Origin: Pseudanabaena sp. PCC 7367
Lineage (GTDB): Bacteria; Cyanobacteriota; Cyanobacteriia; Pseudanabaenales; Pseudanabaenaceae
DNA: 64,000 bases
Direction of reading: 5' to 3'
Assembly (NCBI RefSeq): GCF_000317065.1
Contig: NC_019701.1
Location: 1,765,001-1,829,000 of the forward strand
Each line of letters starts with the position of its first letter. The first letter of the stretch is position 1. Shown here piece by piece: positions 54,336 to 63,690 of this stretch. The notes beneath the pieces are model-generated. The model was given only the letters and a program-made list of their open reading frames with translations. It had not been told where the DNA came from and did no database searches. The position numbers were made by a program, and so were the translations under genes.

Positions 54336-55775
54336 CTAATAAGCGCCTTTACCAAACAAAACAATCCTGAGGGTTTCCACCAACACTTCTAGATCCAGAT
54401 TCAGCGACCAATGATCGATATAAAACAGGTCTAGTCTGGCCGCATCATCGATCGTGTCAATGTCCGATCGCCCCGAAATTTGCCACAGCCCAGTCATACC
54501 CGGTACCACCAGATGCCTGGTATGGTGCCAGGGGTCAAATTTTGAGACATCGCGCAAGGGCAATGGTCTTGGCCCAACCATACTCATTTGGCCAAGCAAC
54601 ACATTAATTAGCTGGGGCAACTCATCAATACTGGTGCGGCGGATAAAGCGACCGATCGCGGTGGTGCGGGGATCATGCTTGAGCTTGAACATCACCCCAT
54701 CCTGGCTTTGATTATGTTTTTCCAGGCTGGCCTGTTGCTGCTCCGCATTGGCATACATGCTGCGAAATTTCCACATTCTAAATACCTTGCCATGCAAGCC
54801 AATTCGTTCCTGGGCATAAAAGACATGGCCAGGGGAGTCCAATTTAATCACGATCGCCACCACCACAAACAATGGCGCTAGCACCACCAAACCAAACAAA
54901 GCCCCCAGAAAGTCCACCAAGCGCTTGAATCGATAATCCCAAATCCCCCAGAATCTGGTTTCAATTCTAATTGTGGGCACCCCAGCAAAAATTTCTGGCG
55001 ATCCCCGTCGGTGCAGCATCACCAGACTAGAAGGCACCAGGCGTAAATTAATCTGCGCGTTGCGCAATTGCCAGTAGAGATTAGAAGCAAGTTCCGTTTC
55101 TGGCAAGTTCTCCGCCAGCACTTCCCTGGCACCGGAATCGAGAATTAAGCGCATTGCCGAATCAGTATGGGCGATCGATGCCACCACTGACCCCACCACT
55201 TTGCATTTGGTGCGCCGTTCGATCAAATCCGCCAACACCGCAATCCGCTCTGCTGGGGCAATAATAAATACTTTGGTTTCCAGGTGGGTCAGAAAAAACT
55301 GATTGAGCAAAATGGTCAAAAACAAGCGCAAGCCAATCACAAACAAAATACTGGCTGCCCAGGCCGAGAAAAATAACGATCGTGGGGCATCTAGCTTCGG
55401 GTCATAAAAATAGGCGATCACCAGCGAGAACAAATAAATCGTGCTGATCACCTGCGCCTGTTTGACATAATTACGCCATTGAGAATTGGCGGAATAAAAG
55501 TTATGATAAATGAACAGAAATACCGTGGCGATCGCCATCAACCAGAAAATGCCCGAAATTCCCAGCCAATGCCCCCAATCCAGTTTTTCTGGCAACGGCG
55601 CAAAGGCATTATTAATTGTTTCGGCCACATAACCCGCTAGCACCAAGCCTAATATATCGCCCAAGCCCAGCACCAAAGCACCATACCAGCCAATTTCTGG
55701 TGGTTGGATGATTTGCAAGCTCTGGCAGGCGCGGATATCTCGTTTGGGTAGTTGAGGGGGGCGATCGCTAATCAA
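54336..55775 (-). CDS. Undecaprenyl-phosphate sugar phosphotransferase (exopolysaccharide priming)
   Basis: 479 residues, TTG start supported by GGAG 10 bp upstream. Four to five N-terminal membrane spans, a CoA-binding-like domain (about 165-255), then the catalytic bacterial sugar transferase domain: FKRLVDFLGALFGLVVLAPLFVVVAI, FYAQERIGLHGKVFRMWKFRSM, RTSIDELPQLINVLLGQMSMVGPRP and PGMTGLWQISGRSD. It transfers a sugar-1-phosphate to undecaprenyl phosphate, the first step of exopolysaccharide repeat-unit assembly. The matching WecG/CpsF gene is 2.6 kb away on the same strand. Confidence 0.92.
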   Translation of the reverse strand: MISDRPPQLPKRDIRACQSLQIIQPPEIGWYGALVLGLGDILGLVLAGYVAETINNAFAPLPEKLDWGHWLGISGIFWLMAIATVFLFIYHNFYSANSQWRNYVKQAQVISTIYLFSLVIAYFYDPKLDAPRSLFFSAWAASILFVIGLRLFLTILLNQFFLTHLETKVFIIAPAERIAVLADLIERRTKCKVVGSVVASIAHTDSAMRLILDSGAREVLAENLPETELASNLYWQLRNAQINLRLVPSSLVMLHRRGSPEIFAGVPTIRIETRFWGIWDYRFKRLVDFLGALFGLVVLAPLFVVVAIVIKLDSPGHVFYAQERIGLHGKVFRMWKFRSMYANAEQQQASLEKHNQSQDGVMFKLKHDPRTTAIGRFIRRTSIDELPQLINVLLGQMSMVGPRPLPLRDVSKFDPWHHTRHLVVPGMTGLWQISGRSDIDTIDDAARLDLFYIDHWSLNLDLEVLVETLRIVLFGKGAY

Positions 55776-56075
55776 GGCTAGTTGCTCCAGTAGTTTCCCT
55801 AGGGATTGACTATTTATAGATATTAACTATCTAAATGTATTAACTAAATAGTAATGCCCGATCTAGAATCTAGTTTGCCCACCATTTCCTAACAATCATG
55901 CGTCGGCAGCCAGAACTTGTAGCCTAGATCACATCTGATCCATAATTTAGCCCTAGAGTGAAATAATTAAGTGTAATAATTATTGGCCAATTTAATTGGG
56001 CTTAATTGCTTTTAATTGATACATAACTTAACCATTGACCGATTCACTAAAATTGTTGAAGTAACGATTGCTGAA
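55776..56075. other. 300-bp intergenic region
   Basis: AT-rich with the repeated word TAACTA (55826-55850) near the start of the sugar transferase gene; nothing else seen. Confidence 0.35.
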
Positions 56076-56384
56076 TCAATGTCTAAGGCTCTCCCAAACT
56101 GCATAGGCAACCAGCAGGCAAAAGCTGCACACAAACCAACGCCAGGAGATCGAATAAGCCGCCTGAAACCAGCCTTTCCAATCAAGCGCTAAATTAAAGG
56201 CCAGGGCTACTAAGTAAGCAATTACCACCAATACAACAAAAAATCCTAAGCAGCGCAGCGACCATAAGCTAAAGATCAAAAACGGGTGGTATTGCCGCCT
56301 GCGTCGTGGCTCAATCATTCGTCTGGAACGGCGATCGCTACCTGTGATCACCAACGATTGATATCCGCGTCTTCTGTTTCTCAT
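56076..56384 (-). CDS. Small basic membrane protein, hypothetical
   Basis: 102 residues. Very basic N-terminus (RNRRRGYQ, DRRSRRMIEPRRRRQYH) and two membrane segments (about 37-67 and 77-98). AAGGAG lies 9 bp before the ATG. No known family. The Arg-rich segment may face the cytosol. Confidence 0.55.
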   Translation of the reverse strand: MRNRRRGYQSLVITGSDRRSRRMIEPRRRRQYHPFLIFSLWSLRCLGFFVVLVVIAYLVALAFNLALDWKGWFQAAYSISWRWFVCSFCLLVAYAVWESLRH

Positions 56385-56900
56385 AGCAATACTCCTTTTT
56401 TTGAATCAAGAGCAGTTAGCTTGCATACAGAACATCCTGAGGTAGATAAATAGGGGAGTAATGGCGATCGCTCAATTTTCAGCCAGACTATGCATATTAG
56501 CCAAATCATCTGACTAGCAAAGGGCAAAAACTACAGCGCCATAGATTAGATCCACTTGGTTTTAAACTAAGAACTAGTCTCAAAGAACAACTGCTGGTCA
56601 GACCATGTCCAAGCATCAATCATATTCGCCTGATTACTCCTGATTACTATTGATGTTGCGCATGATGTTGCGCAGGTTTTCACTAATCTACTAATCAACT
56701 TATTTTGTTTAACCCACTTAGTCACATTTATGCTCTGTAATAGCTATAATGTGAAATTATGCTAGCACAAATTTATTGGGGTAATCAAATTTACACAAGT
56801 TCAGTTCGCCAATTTAATTTGTTTTAACTCAAACTACATATTTGTTAACCAAAAACATTTAGGCAAACCACTATACTTAAACATATCTGGGGAAATCGAT
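56385..56900. repeat. 516-bp intergenic region with tandem duplicates
   Basis: No gene. Perfect pairs: CCTGATTACT (56629-56648) and TGATGTTGCGCA (56651-56674). Promoter of the XRE gene expected near 56740-56890. Confidence 0.6.
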
Positions 56901-57260
56901 ATGGAACCACTAAAACCAGTCACACGGATCGCCAAGCTCAGAGAAGATATGGGCCTAACCCAACGGGAACTATCTCAGCTACTCCAAGTAACTGAGAACA
57001 CGGTTGCTAATTGGGAAAATAATCGCACCGGGCTGGAATGGATCGAGAGAGTAATTAAATTATGTCGGCTGTTTGAATGCTCTCCCGAAGATCTAATCGA
57101 GTATGTCCCCGATGAAAATCCTACAGAACCCAAACTAGAAAAGAAAGGTCGTCGTTCTTTGGCCGAACTCCAAAGGATGCTCAATACTCATCCACCAGCT
57201 CTTGGTGTACCAGGCGATCGTGACTATTTGGGGGAATCAGGAAACCGCGCTATGGGTTAG
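56901..57260 (+). CDS. XRE-family transcriptional regulator
   Basis: 119 residues. HTH domain in the first 65: RIAKLREDMGLTQRELSQLLQVTENTVANWENNR, the typical Cro/CI arrangement with a glutamine-rich second helix and Trp in the recognition helix end. A Lys/Pro-rich linker and a short C-terminus (LGVPGDRDYLGESGNRAMG) follow. It precedes a PIN-like gene on the same strand by 312 bp; they do not overlap as toxin-antitoxin pairs usually do. Confidence 0.83.
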   Translation: MEPLKPVTRIAKLREDMGLTQRELSQLLQVTENTVANWENNRTGLEWIERVIKLCRLFECSPEDLIEYVPDENPTEPKLEKKGRRSLAELQRMLNTHPPALGVPGDRDYLGESGNRAMG

Positions 57261-57572
57261 CTAACCATCAAGTTTTGATTTAATTTGATTTTATGTAATT
57301 TCATGTAATTCAAGTGGATCTCGATTAAGGTTAGATAGCACTAGTTAATAGCCATTAATAACTCACTGATTGAATTAACTCAGCCAGCTATTGTGCGAAT
57401 TTAAATATATAAAAATAGCTCACTAAATTATCCAATCACCTGTTTTAAGTGTTTTATTTAAGTACCGAAGTTCCCCTCTTGCGACCTAGATTTCTAGTTT
57501 GCTAGCCGATTTAAAAGAATTCAAGTTGACCTAGTTTTTAGGGTCAATTATTTCTTCGAAGAGGTAGAGGTA
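57261..57572. other. 312-bp intergenic region
   Basis: AT-rich, with a 10-bp near-duplicate (ATTTTATGTA/ATTTCATGTA, 57289-57308); no gene seen. Promoter of the PIN-like gene expected close to 57540. Confidence 0.35.
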
Positions 57573-58358
57573 ATGAAAGAATTTAGCCCAACTCGAATAA
57601 TGCTGGATGCAGATACGATTCTGTCTGCGTTGGAAGATCCTGAGCTATTTGAAACCTATGATGAATTTATTGGTTCTCCCCACATCGAGCCATGCATCAC
57701 CAGGATGGGTCTATTTAAGATTTGCAATCATTTTCGGAAAACAACCTCTAGGGAAGAATTCTCCAATTGCTTAGATGAAATTAAGTCCCTCTTTCGAATT
57801 TGTGAGTTTGATGAAAACTGGCTACCGGATTTAGAACCATTAACTAATGGGATCGCTGATTTAAAAGCTGCCATCCATGTCCTGACTGCCCAGAAGTTAA
57901 AGGCAACGGCAATAGTTACTCACCAGCCAGCTAAATTCAATCGGCAAGAAAGTGTGCCAGTAATCTCGATCGAAAACTTGAAAGTAAGTTATCGATTTAG
58001 AAAGACTTTACTTGACCTTAGGAACCTGCTGACCTGTTGCTCAGCGATCGAGCTATCCCTTAAACCAAGCTTGAGAACAAAAAACCATCAATCTAGACGC
58101 AAGCACAAAGCAGTAAAAGCCAAGAAACCCAAAATTGGGATTGACTATAGCCATCCATCCAAAAGTCATGTCAACCAATGGTGGACGATCGCTTCTAGTC
58201 GCAGCGACTTCATGCGCAAGATGTCGGGGCCACGATCGCTAGAGGCAAATGGCCATATTACCAATACCCTGATCACCCATCCGATGATGTCGTTTCAACT
58301 AGAAACAGCCTACGAACCAGGGCGCAGTATGCGTGAATATTGGCGGCGGTTTGAGTAG
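57573..58358 (+). CDS. PIN-like protein with basic C-terminal region
   Basis: 261 residues; AGAGGT 8 bp upstream of the ATG. The first 140 residues look like a PIN nuclease fold: MLDADTILSAL (first acidic site), an E in the second helix, and IADLKAAIHVLTAQKL with Asp, then AIVTHQPAKF where PIN domains normally have TxDxxF; the third acid is His or Gln here. The second half is Lys/Arg/His-rich (RRKHKAVKAKKPK), fitting nucleic-acid binding. Possibly an inactive or altered nuclease; a toxin role is not shown. Confidence 0.6.
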   Translation: MKEFSPTRIMLDADTILSALEDPELFETYDEFIGSPHIEPCITRMGLFKICNHFRKTTSREEFSNCLDEIKSLFRICEFDENWLPDLEPLTNGIADLKAAIHVLTAQKLKATAIVTHQPAKFNRQESVPVISIENLKVSYRFRKTLLDLRNLLTCCSAIELSLKPSLRTKNHQSRRKHKAVKAKKPKIGIDYSHPSKSHVNQWWTIASSRSDFMRKMSGPRSLEANGHITNTLITHPMMSFQLETAYEPGRSMREYWRRFE

Positions 58359-58408
58359 AAATTGTAGAAATTAAAGCGATCGGTAAGCCATCTTGAGCAA
58401 CAGACGAG

Positions 58409-59188
58409 TTATCGATCGGTTTGGCGATTACCCTGCTTGGCAAAACCCAACTTGCGCCGCAACAGTTGCCAGCCAAACAGCACCACAAACATCGGATTAT
58501 TAATTAAATAGCGCCGCCATAATCTACCGGGCTCTTGCATGAATCGATAGCACCACTCTAGCCCCAGGTTCATCATCCAGCGGGGCGATTGCGACACCGT
58601 GCCAGCATGAAAGTCAAACGCCGCACCGACACCAATGGCGATCGCCTCCAGCTTCATCTCCGCCGCCACCATCCAGTATTCCTGCTTTGGGCAACCCAAA
58701 CCCACAAACACCACCGCTGGCTTAGTGGCATTAATCCTGGCCACATCTGCGGTCACCTCTGCCAGGCTAATTGCCGATCGATAGGGTGGTGCATAGCTGC
58801 CTGCGATCGTCAAACCGGGAAATTGTAATCTGAGGTTTTGCTCTAGCTTAGTTAGGGTTTCCGTCGTAGCGCCATATAAATAAATTGGCAAATTCGCCTG
58901 AGCCGCGCGATCGCACCAGGCCAGCATTAAATCTGGGCCATAAACACGCGATTGTTTTTTGATCCCCAACAGCCGTAATCCCCACACCAACGGCATTCCA
59001 TCCGGTGTAACGATCATGGCATTATTCACTATCCGTTGATATTGCCGCTGCCAAAACGCAGTCATCACCACATGCACATTGGCCGCAACCACATAGCCAT
59101 ACTGACCCGCTGCCAAACATGCCACCAGTCGATCGCAAACTTGGGCATAGCTAGTGGCATCAATCCGACTACCGAGGATATAGGGCAT
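58409..59188 (-). CDS. WecG/TagA/CpsF-family glycosyltransferase
   Basis: About 259 residues from ATG 59188 (TTG 59197 adds three). Family motifs: ANVHVVMTAFW, TPDGMPLVWGLRLLG, RVYGPDLMLAWC, IYLYGATTETL, FVGLGCPKQEYWM and AIGVGAAFDFHAGTV. Such enzymes add N-acetylmannosaminuronate or a similar sugar to the priming lipid-linked sugar in cell-surface polymers. Likely partner of the priming transferase 2.6 kb downstream on the same strand, although three other genes lie between them. Confidence 0.9.
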   Translation of the reverse strand: MPYILGSRIDATSYAQVCDRLVACLAAGQYGYVVAANVHVVMTAFWQRQYQRIVNNAMIVTPDGMPLVWGLRLLGIKKQSRVYGPDLMLAWCDRAAQANLPIYLYGATTETLTKLEQNLRLQFPGLTIAGSYAPPYRSAISLAEVTADVARINATKPAVVFVGLGCPKQEYWMVAAEMKLEAIAIGVGAAFDFHAGTVSQSPRWMMNLGLEWCYRFMQEPGRLWRRYLINNPMFVVLFGWQLLRRKLGFAKQGNRQTDR

Positions 59189-59197
59189 GGCAAACAA

Positions 59198-59673
59198 TAA
59201 ATGGGCAATTGTAATTACCTAAACACAAAAATGATTTAACAATAGGGCTTTGCATCATCCAGGCATGAAAATGTCGCCCAAAAATCAAACACCTGCCTGA
59301 TATCAGCTTGACCGATCACTTAGTCATTAAATCATCCCAACCACATGTAATGCCAAAACTAGATCTAAGCTTTGATGTTAGATACTAAGCACTACCAAAA
59401 ATTAGACATTTAGCAAGATTGAAACCATTGCTAATATTACGATGCAATTGAATTAATCAAGCTGGGTTAAGCAAATCTAATTTGTAATTAACCTGACTTT
59501 TGGTAGACTACTAAACCATTAAGTTCCGTTTCTAATAGTTACAGACAGCTTTAAGCTTTACACAGCTCAGCCCAGGTTGGCTCTGCCTGCTCATCATACA
59601 TATTTTCTGATTCAACTATTCGATCGATCGCCGTGTGATTATCCCGATCGCTACGATCATTACCAAATTAATT
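59198..59673. other. Intergenic region before the MscS gene
   Basis: No gene seen. AT-rich; contains divergent promoters. A GTG at 59635 could start the MscS gene 13 codons earlier. Confidence 0.35.
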
Positions 59674-60792
59674 ATGCTGCACGAAATACTCCAACAAGAA
59701 TTTCTCGGTAATCCTGTTTCCAATTATGCACTGGCAATGGCCACAGTTGCGATTGGTTTGGCTGCGGTGCAAATCATCGAAACGATCATTATCCGGCGCT
59801 TGAAAAAGTGGACTGAGCATACTGAAAATGACTTGGACGATCGCCTCATCTCCCTGGTCGATCGCTCCTTGATCCCGATCCTCTATGTCACTGTTTTTTA
59901 TCTGGCCTTCCAGGACTTGATTTTCAGTGAAACGATCGATGAAGTGATCCGCGTGGTGGGGACAGTTGCCCTAACGGTTTTTATTATTCGCTTCGTCAAT
60001 GCCCTAATTGCTTCTGTATTAGAATTTTATTGGCTCACTAAGCGGGATGAAATTACCCGCACCAAGAGCTTGTCCCTGTTGTTACCAGCGATCAGAATCA
60101 TAATCTGGGCGATCGGCATGGTCTTTTTGCTCGACAACCTGGGCTTCCAGATCTCCGCCGTATTGACCAGTTTGGGGATTGGTGGTGTAGCGATCGGTCT
60201 TGCTTCCCAGGGCTTGTTTGAGGATGTATTTAGTTATTTTGCAATCCTGCTGGATAGCCCCTTTGAAATCAGTGATTTCCTGGTAATCGGCGATTTTGCT
60301 GGCACAGTCGAACACATTGGCGTAAAAACTACCCGCATTCGTAGTCTGGAAGGTGAGCAGGTCATTTTCTCGAATAAGGCACTTACCAACTCACGCATCC
60401 AAAACTACAAGCGCATGTATCGCCGTCGGATTGCGTTCCAAATTGGCATTACCTACGACACACCCCTGGAAAAATTGCGCCAGATTCCTAACCTGATCAA
60501 AGACACGATCGTCAATACCCAAAGTGCCACCTTCGATCGCGCCCATTTCTTTGCCTATGGTGATTTCAGTTTGATCTATGAAATTGTTTATTACGTCAAC
60601 AGCAACGATTACAACATCTATATGGACGTGCAACAACAGATTAACTTCACGATCAAGCAAGAATTTGAGCAAAGGGCGATCGAGTTTGCCTTCCCCACCC
60701 AGACTTTGCATGTCAGCAATAATGGTGGTGAAAGTAATGGCAACAATTCAAATAATCACAAGGCACAAAATTTTGCTGCGGTTAAGCAGTAG
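59674..60792 (+). CDS. MscS-family mechanosensitive channel
   Basis: About 372 residues (385 from GTG 59635). Three or more membrane spans, the TM3-like pore helix (GIGGVAIGLASQGLFEDVFSYFAILLDSPF) and beta domain DFLVIGDFAGTVEHIGVKTTRIRSLEGEQVIFSNKALTNSRIQNY, typical of MscS. The last 25 residues are Asn/Ser-rich. Releases solutes upon osmotic down-shock; the conserved Gly-rich packing of TM3 is present. Monocistronic. Confidence 0.9.
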   Translation: MLHEILQQEFLGNPVSNYALAMATVAIGLAAVQIIETIIIRRLKKWTEHTENDLDDRLISLVDRSLIPILYVTVFYLAFQDLIFSETIDEVIRVVGTVALTVFIIRFVNALIASVLEFYWLTKRDEITRTKSLSLLLPAIRIIIWAIGMVFLLDNLGFQISAVLTSLGIGGVAIGLASQGLFEDVFSYFAILLDSPFEISDFLVIGDFAGTVEHIGVKTTRIRSLEGEQVIFSNKALTNSRIQNYKRMYRRRIAFQIGITYDTPLEKLRQIPNLIKDTIVNTQSATFDRAHFFAYGDFSLIYEIVYYVNSNDYNIYMDVQQQINFTIKQEFEQRAIEFAFPTQTLHVSNNGGESNGNNSNNHKAQNFAAVKQ

Positions 60793-60826
60793 CTATTAGA
60801 TATTTCAAAGTAAAGTTTCTAGATTA

Positions 60827-60898
60827 AGCCGATGAGGGGATTTGAACCCCTGACCTGCTGATTACGAATCAGCTGCACTACCACTGTGCTACATCGGC
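60827..60898 (-). tRNA. tRNA-Thr (anticodon CGU)
   Basis: 72 nt; cloverleaf read on the minus strand: acceptor GCCGATG/CATCGGC, D arm GCAC...GTGC, anticodon arm GCTGA-TTCGTAA-TCAGC (anticodon CGT), TpsiC arm AGGGG-TTCAAAT-CCCCT, discriminator T. CCA is not encoded. Confidence 0.95.
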
Positions 60899-61158
60899 AG
60901 TTGGAATTAATCCTTAATTTCTAGCATAGAGCATTTAGATTAAGTGTCACATCATTAAATCGCAATTGGCTTTGACGTGACAAGCTCTAGGCAGCAGTCG
61001 ATCGATTATATTCGACAATAATCGAATATTTAAATTAGCACAGAAGTCCGATCGGTTCCAGGCGATCGCATTACTTTTATTGCTTTGGTATGTTCTTAGC
61101 TATTGTGGGGATGATTAGCAAGGGCGATCTGGATTGGATTATATTCCACTTCAAAAAG

Positions 61159-61370
61159 TTTTCGAAATTCGGGTTAAATTTAAATTCATCTAGATTCAAT
61201 TTTCGAAATTCGGGTTAAATTTAAATTCACCTAGATTCAATTTTCGAAATTCGGGTTAAATTTAAATTCATCTAGATTCAATTTTCGAAATTCGGGTTAA
61301 ATTTAAATTCACCTAGATTCAATTTTCGAAATTCGGGTTAAATTTAAATTCATCTAGATTCAATTTTCGA
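61159..61370. repeat. Array of five 41-bp direct repeats upstream of the Fic gene
   Basis: Units start at 61159, 61200, 61241, 61282 and 61323, each beginning TTTTCGAAATTCGGGTTAAA; a sixth partial copy starts at 61364. They are identical except for one position (CATC/CACC), which alternates T, C, T, C, T, implying an 82-bp higher-order unit. No spacers, so not CRISPR. The array ends about 35 bp before the Fic start codon. Confidence 0.93.
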
Positions 61371-61403
61371 GAGAGAATCTCTATCAAGTAGGGCAAAAGG
61401 TGA

Positions 61404-62585
61404 GTGGTTGATAAATCTTTATTTAAGTCGAATAAATTGGGCTTTCTTAGAGAAGTCACAATCCACGGAATAAATGATTGGGCTTTTATTCCAGCACCTT
61501 TACCACAGACATGGAAAATACCCACCGACATTTTACCTCTTCTAATTGAAGCTCATAGAGAGCTTGGCAGACTAGACGGGGTTGGCAGGCACTTGCCATC
61601 ATTTGACCTACTCTTAAAACCTCTACAAAAGCGCGAAGCCTTAAGATCTTCAAGCCTAGAAGGAACTTATGCCACGCCCGAACAATTATTACTGTTTGAG
61701 TTAGACCCTAGAGAACCAAAGTCTGTCCAAGACTCAGTTAATGCGTGGAAAGAAGTTGCAAACTATAGTGCTGCGCTTTCACTAGGAATTAACTTGTTAA
61801 ATGAAGTAGGTATTTCATTACGGTTAATTAGAGAGCTACATAACACTTTATTAGACGGGGTAAGAGGAGCAAATAGAGATCCAGGTAATTTTCGGCGCAC
61901 TCAAGTTCACATTGGTTCTGCTTCTTATCGCAGATTTATTCCACCACCACCAAATGAATTAATGAATTGCCTTTATGACTTAGAAAAGTCAGCAAATCAA
62001 GGCATATCGATCGATCCATTGATATTTTGCTTTATGGTGCATTATCAGTTTGAGACCATCCATCCATTCCTTGATGGTAATGGCAGAGTCGGCCGACTAT
62101 TAATGTCGCTAATGATATATGAATACTGCAAACTCCAGCAGCCCTGGCTATACTTAAGCGCTTACTTTGATAAATATAAAGATGATTACACAAACAATTT
62201 ATTCAAAGTCAGCACCACAGGTGATTTCCATGATTGGATTGTCTATTGCTTAAAGGGCACAATTGAACAATCAAAAGATGCAATATTGCGATCTGATCGT
62301 TTAGTTGCGCTTCGAGAACAATATCGAGAATTATTATCTCAGACAGGTGTGCCATTTAGATTGAATGCAATTATTGATCAGCTATTCAAATCCCCTGTTA
62401 TAACAATACCTAAAATGGCAGAATTGAGCGATGTAGCATACACGACTGCTAAAAGAGACTTGGAAAGATTAATACAGGCAGGAATTGTTATAGATTCTGA
62501 CATTCAATCTCGATCCAAAATATACTTTGCGCCAGAAATTATTGAAATAGTTTTTGGTGAAATTGATACTATATCTGATAGCTGA
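61404..62585 (+). CDS. Fic-domain protein (adenylyltransferase-like), class II
   Basis: 393 residues, GTG start with AGGTGA just upstream. Fic motif HPFLDGNGRVGR with catalytic His220; the N-terminal inhibitory helix SSSLEG (Ser82-Glu86-Gly87) marks class II, self-inhibited enzymes. A C-terminal winged helix (about 310-390, SPVITIPKMAELSDVAYTTAKRDLERLIQAGIV) suggests DNA binding or autoregulation. Likely reaction: AMP transfer to a Ser/Thr/Tyr hydroxyl of a target protein. The gene is AT-rich with few GCGATCGC words, unlike the following gene, suggesting horizontal origin. Confidence 0.92.
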   Translation: MVDKSLFKSNKLGFLREVTIHGINDWAFIPAPLPQTWKIPTDILPLLIEAHRELGRLDGVGRHLPSFDLLLKPLQKREALRSSSLEGTYATPEQLLLFELDPREPKSVQDSVNAWKEVANYSAALSLGINLLNEVGISLRLIRELHNTLLDGVRGANRDPGNFRRTQVHIGSASYRRFIPPPPNELMNCLYDLEKSANQGISIDPLIFCFMVHYQFETIHPFLDGNGRVGRLLMSLMIYEYCKLQQPWLYLSAYFDKYKDDYTNNLFKVSTTGDFHDWIVYCLKGTIEQSKDAILRSDRLVALREQYRELLSQTGVPFRLNAIIDQLFKSPVITIPKMAELSDVAYTTAKRDLERLIQAGIVIDSDIQSRSKIYFAPEIIEIVFGEIDTISDS

Positions 62586-62587
62586 TT

Positions 62588-63655
62588 ATGTTCAATCATC
62601 AATCCAACCGCTTCAACCCGATCGGCTATACTCCCTTCACCATTGACTATCAACCCCTCACTGATGATTGGCGGCGTTGGATTGCGGAAAATAAATTACT
62701 GGGCAATTCCGATGAATCGATTCTGGCGGCGGCAGCTAAGCACAACCTCAATCCGATCGAGGTTAGGCAAGAAATCGCTACTCTCGCCAATCATCCCTAT
62801 TTTCAAGCCGGGCAATATTGTGCCCAAATGCTGGGTAAGTTGCAATCGCACCTGGGGATTTATGCCAAGCTGGCGCAGCTATCACCGCAACCACAACAAA
62901 TCGATTGCCGCGATCGCCTGAGCACCCAGGAATTCCTAGAAAATTACTATGCCACAAATACGCCGGTAATCCTGACCAAGATGATGGATGACTGGCCAGC
63001 GATGCAGTTGTGGACGATCGACTATCTCAAAACCACCTACGGCCAAGTAGAAGTAGAAGTACAAACCAATCGCCAAACCGATCGAGACTATGAAATTAAT
63101 GTCGATGAACATCGGCAAACAGTTTTATTTGCAGAATATATCGATCGGGTTTGTGGTCAGGGCACCAGCAATGACTATTACATGACGGCGATCAATAACA
63201 ATCTAGAAAAAACTAAGCTTAGAAAACTACTAGCAGACATTGAAATTTTTCCCGACTTCCTCGATCCTGGCGATGGTGATGGCAAAGTATATTTTTGGCT
63301 AGGGCCCGCAGGCACGATCACACCGCTGCATCATGATCCAGGCAATTTGATCATGGCGCAGGTAATGGGGCGCAAGCTGTGGCGCTTAATTCCGCCCTAT
63401 CAAACCCAATGGCTGTATAACTACCAGGAATATTACAGCGAGGTGGATTGCGAGAATCCCGACTACGATCGCTACCCGCTCTACCGCAACGTCGAACCGA
63501 TCGAGGTAATCCTGGAACCGGGCGAGGCAATTTTCGTCCCAGTAGGTTGGTGGCATCATGTCCGCGCGATCGATATTACTATTTCGGTTTCGTTTACTAA
63601 TTTCCGCTTCGACAACGAGTTTAATTGGCAGTTTCCGTTTCTGCCCCGTCGTTAG
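62588..63655 (+). CDS. Cupin-like (JmjC-type) oxygenase family protein
   Basis: 355 residues. The cupin_8/JmjC domain: NTPVILTKMMDDWPAM, facial triad PLHHDPGN (His and Asp) and a distal His in VGWWHHV, plus WRLIPPYQT. Expected to be an Fe(II)/2-oxoglutarate hydroxylase. The N-terminal 110 residues (helical) are not part of the fold. It starts 2 bp after the Fic stop, so the two are probably co-transcribed, although base composition differs. Substrate unknown. Confidence 0.85.
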   Translation: MFNHQSNRFNPIGYTPFTIDYQPLTDDWRRWIAENKLLGNSDESILAAAAKHNLNPIEVRQEIATLANHPYFQAGQYCAQMLGKLQSHLGIYAKLAQLSPQPQQIDCRDRLSTQEFLENYYATNTPVILTKMMDDWPAMQLWTIDYLKTTYGQVEVEVQTNRQTDRDYEINVDEHRQTVLFAEYIDRVCGQGTSNDYYMTAINNNLEKTKLRKLLADIEIFPDFLDPGDGDGKVYFWLGPAGTITPLHHDPGNLIMAQVMGRKLWRLIPPYQTQWLYNYQEYYSEVDCENPDYDRYPLYRNVEPIEVILEPGEAIFVPVGWWHHVRAIDITISVSFTNFRFDNEFNWQFPFLPRR

Positions 63656-63690
63656 CTGGTCAGGCTTCCCAGAAATCGAGTATTTCATCC

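Noticed and set aside
56901-58358. Classical type II toxin-antitoxin operon
   Set aside because: The genes are 312 bp apart, the PIN-like protein is twice the usual toxin length and an expected catalytic acid is missing.
61159-61370. CRISPR array
   Set aside because: Units are contiguous direct repeats without unique spacers, and no cas gene is nearby.
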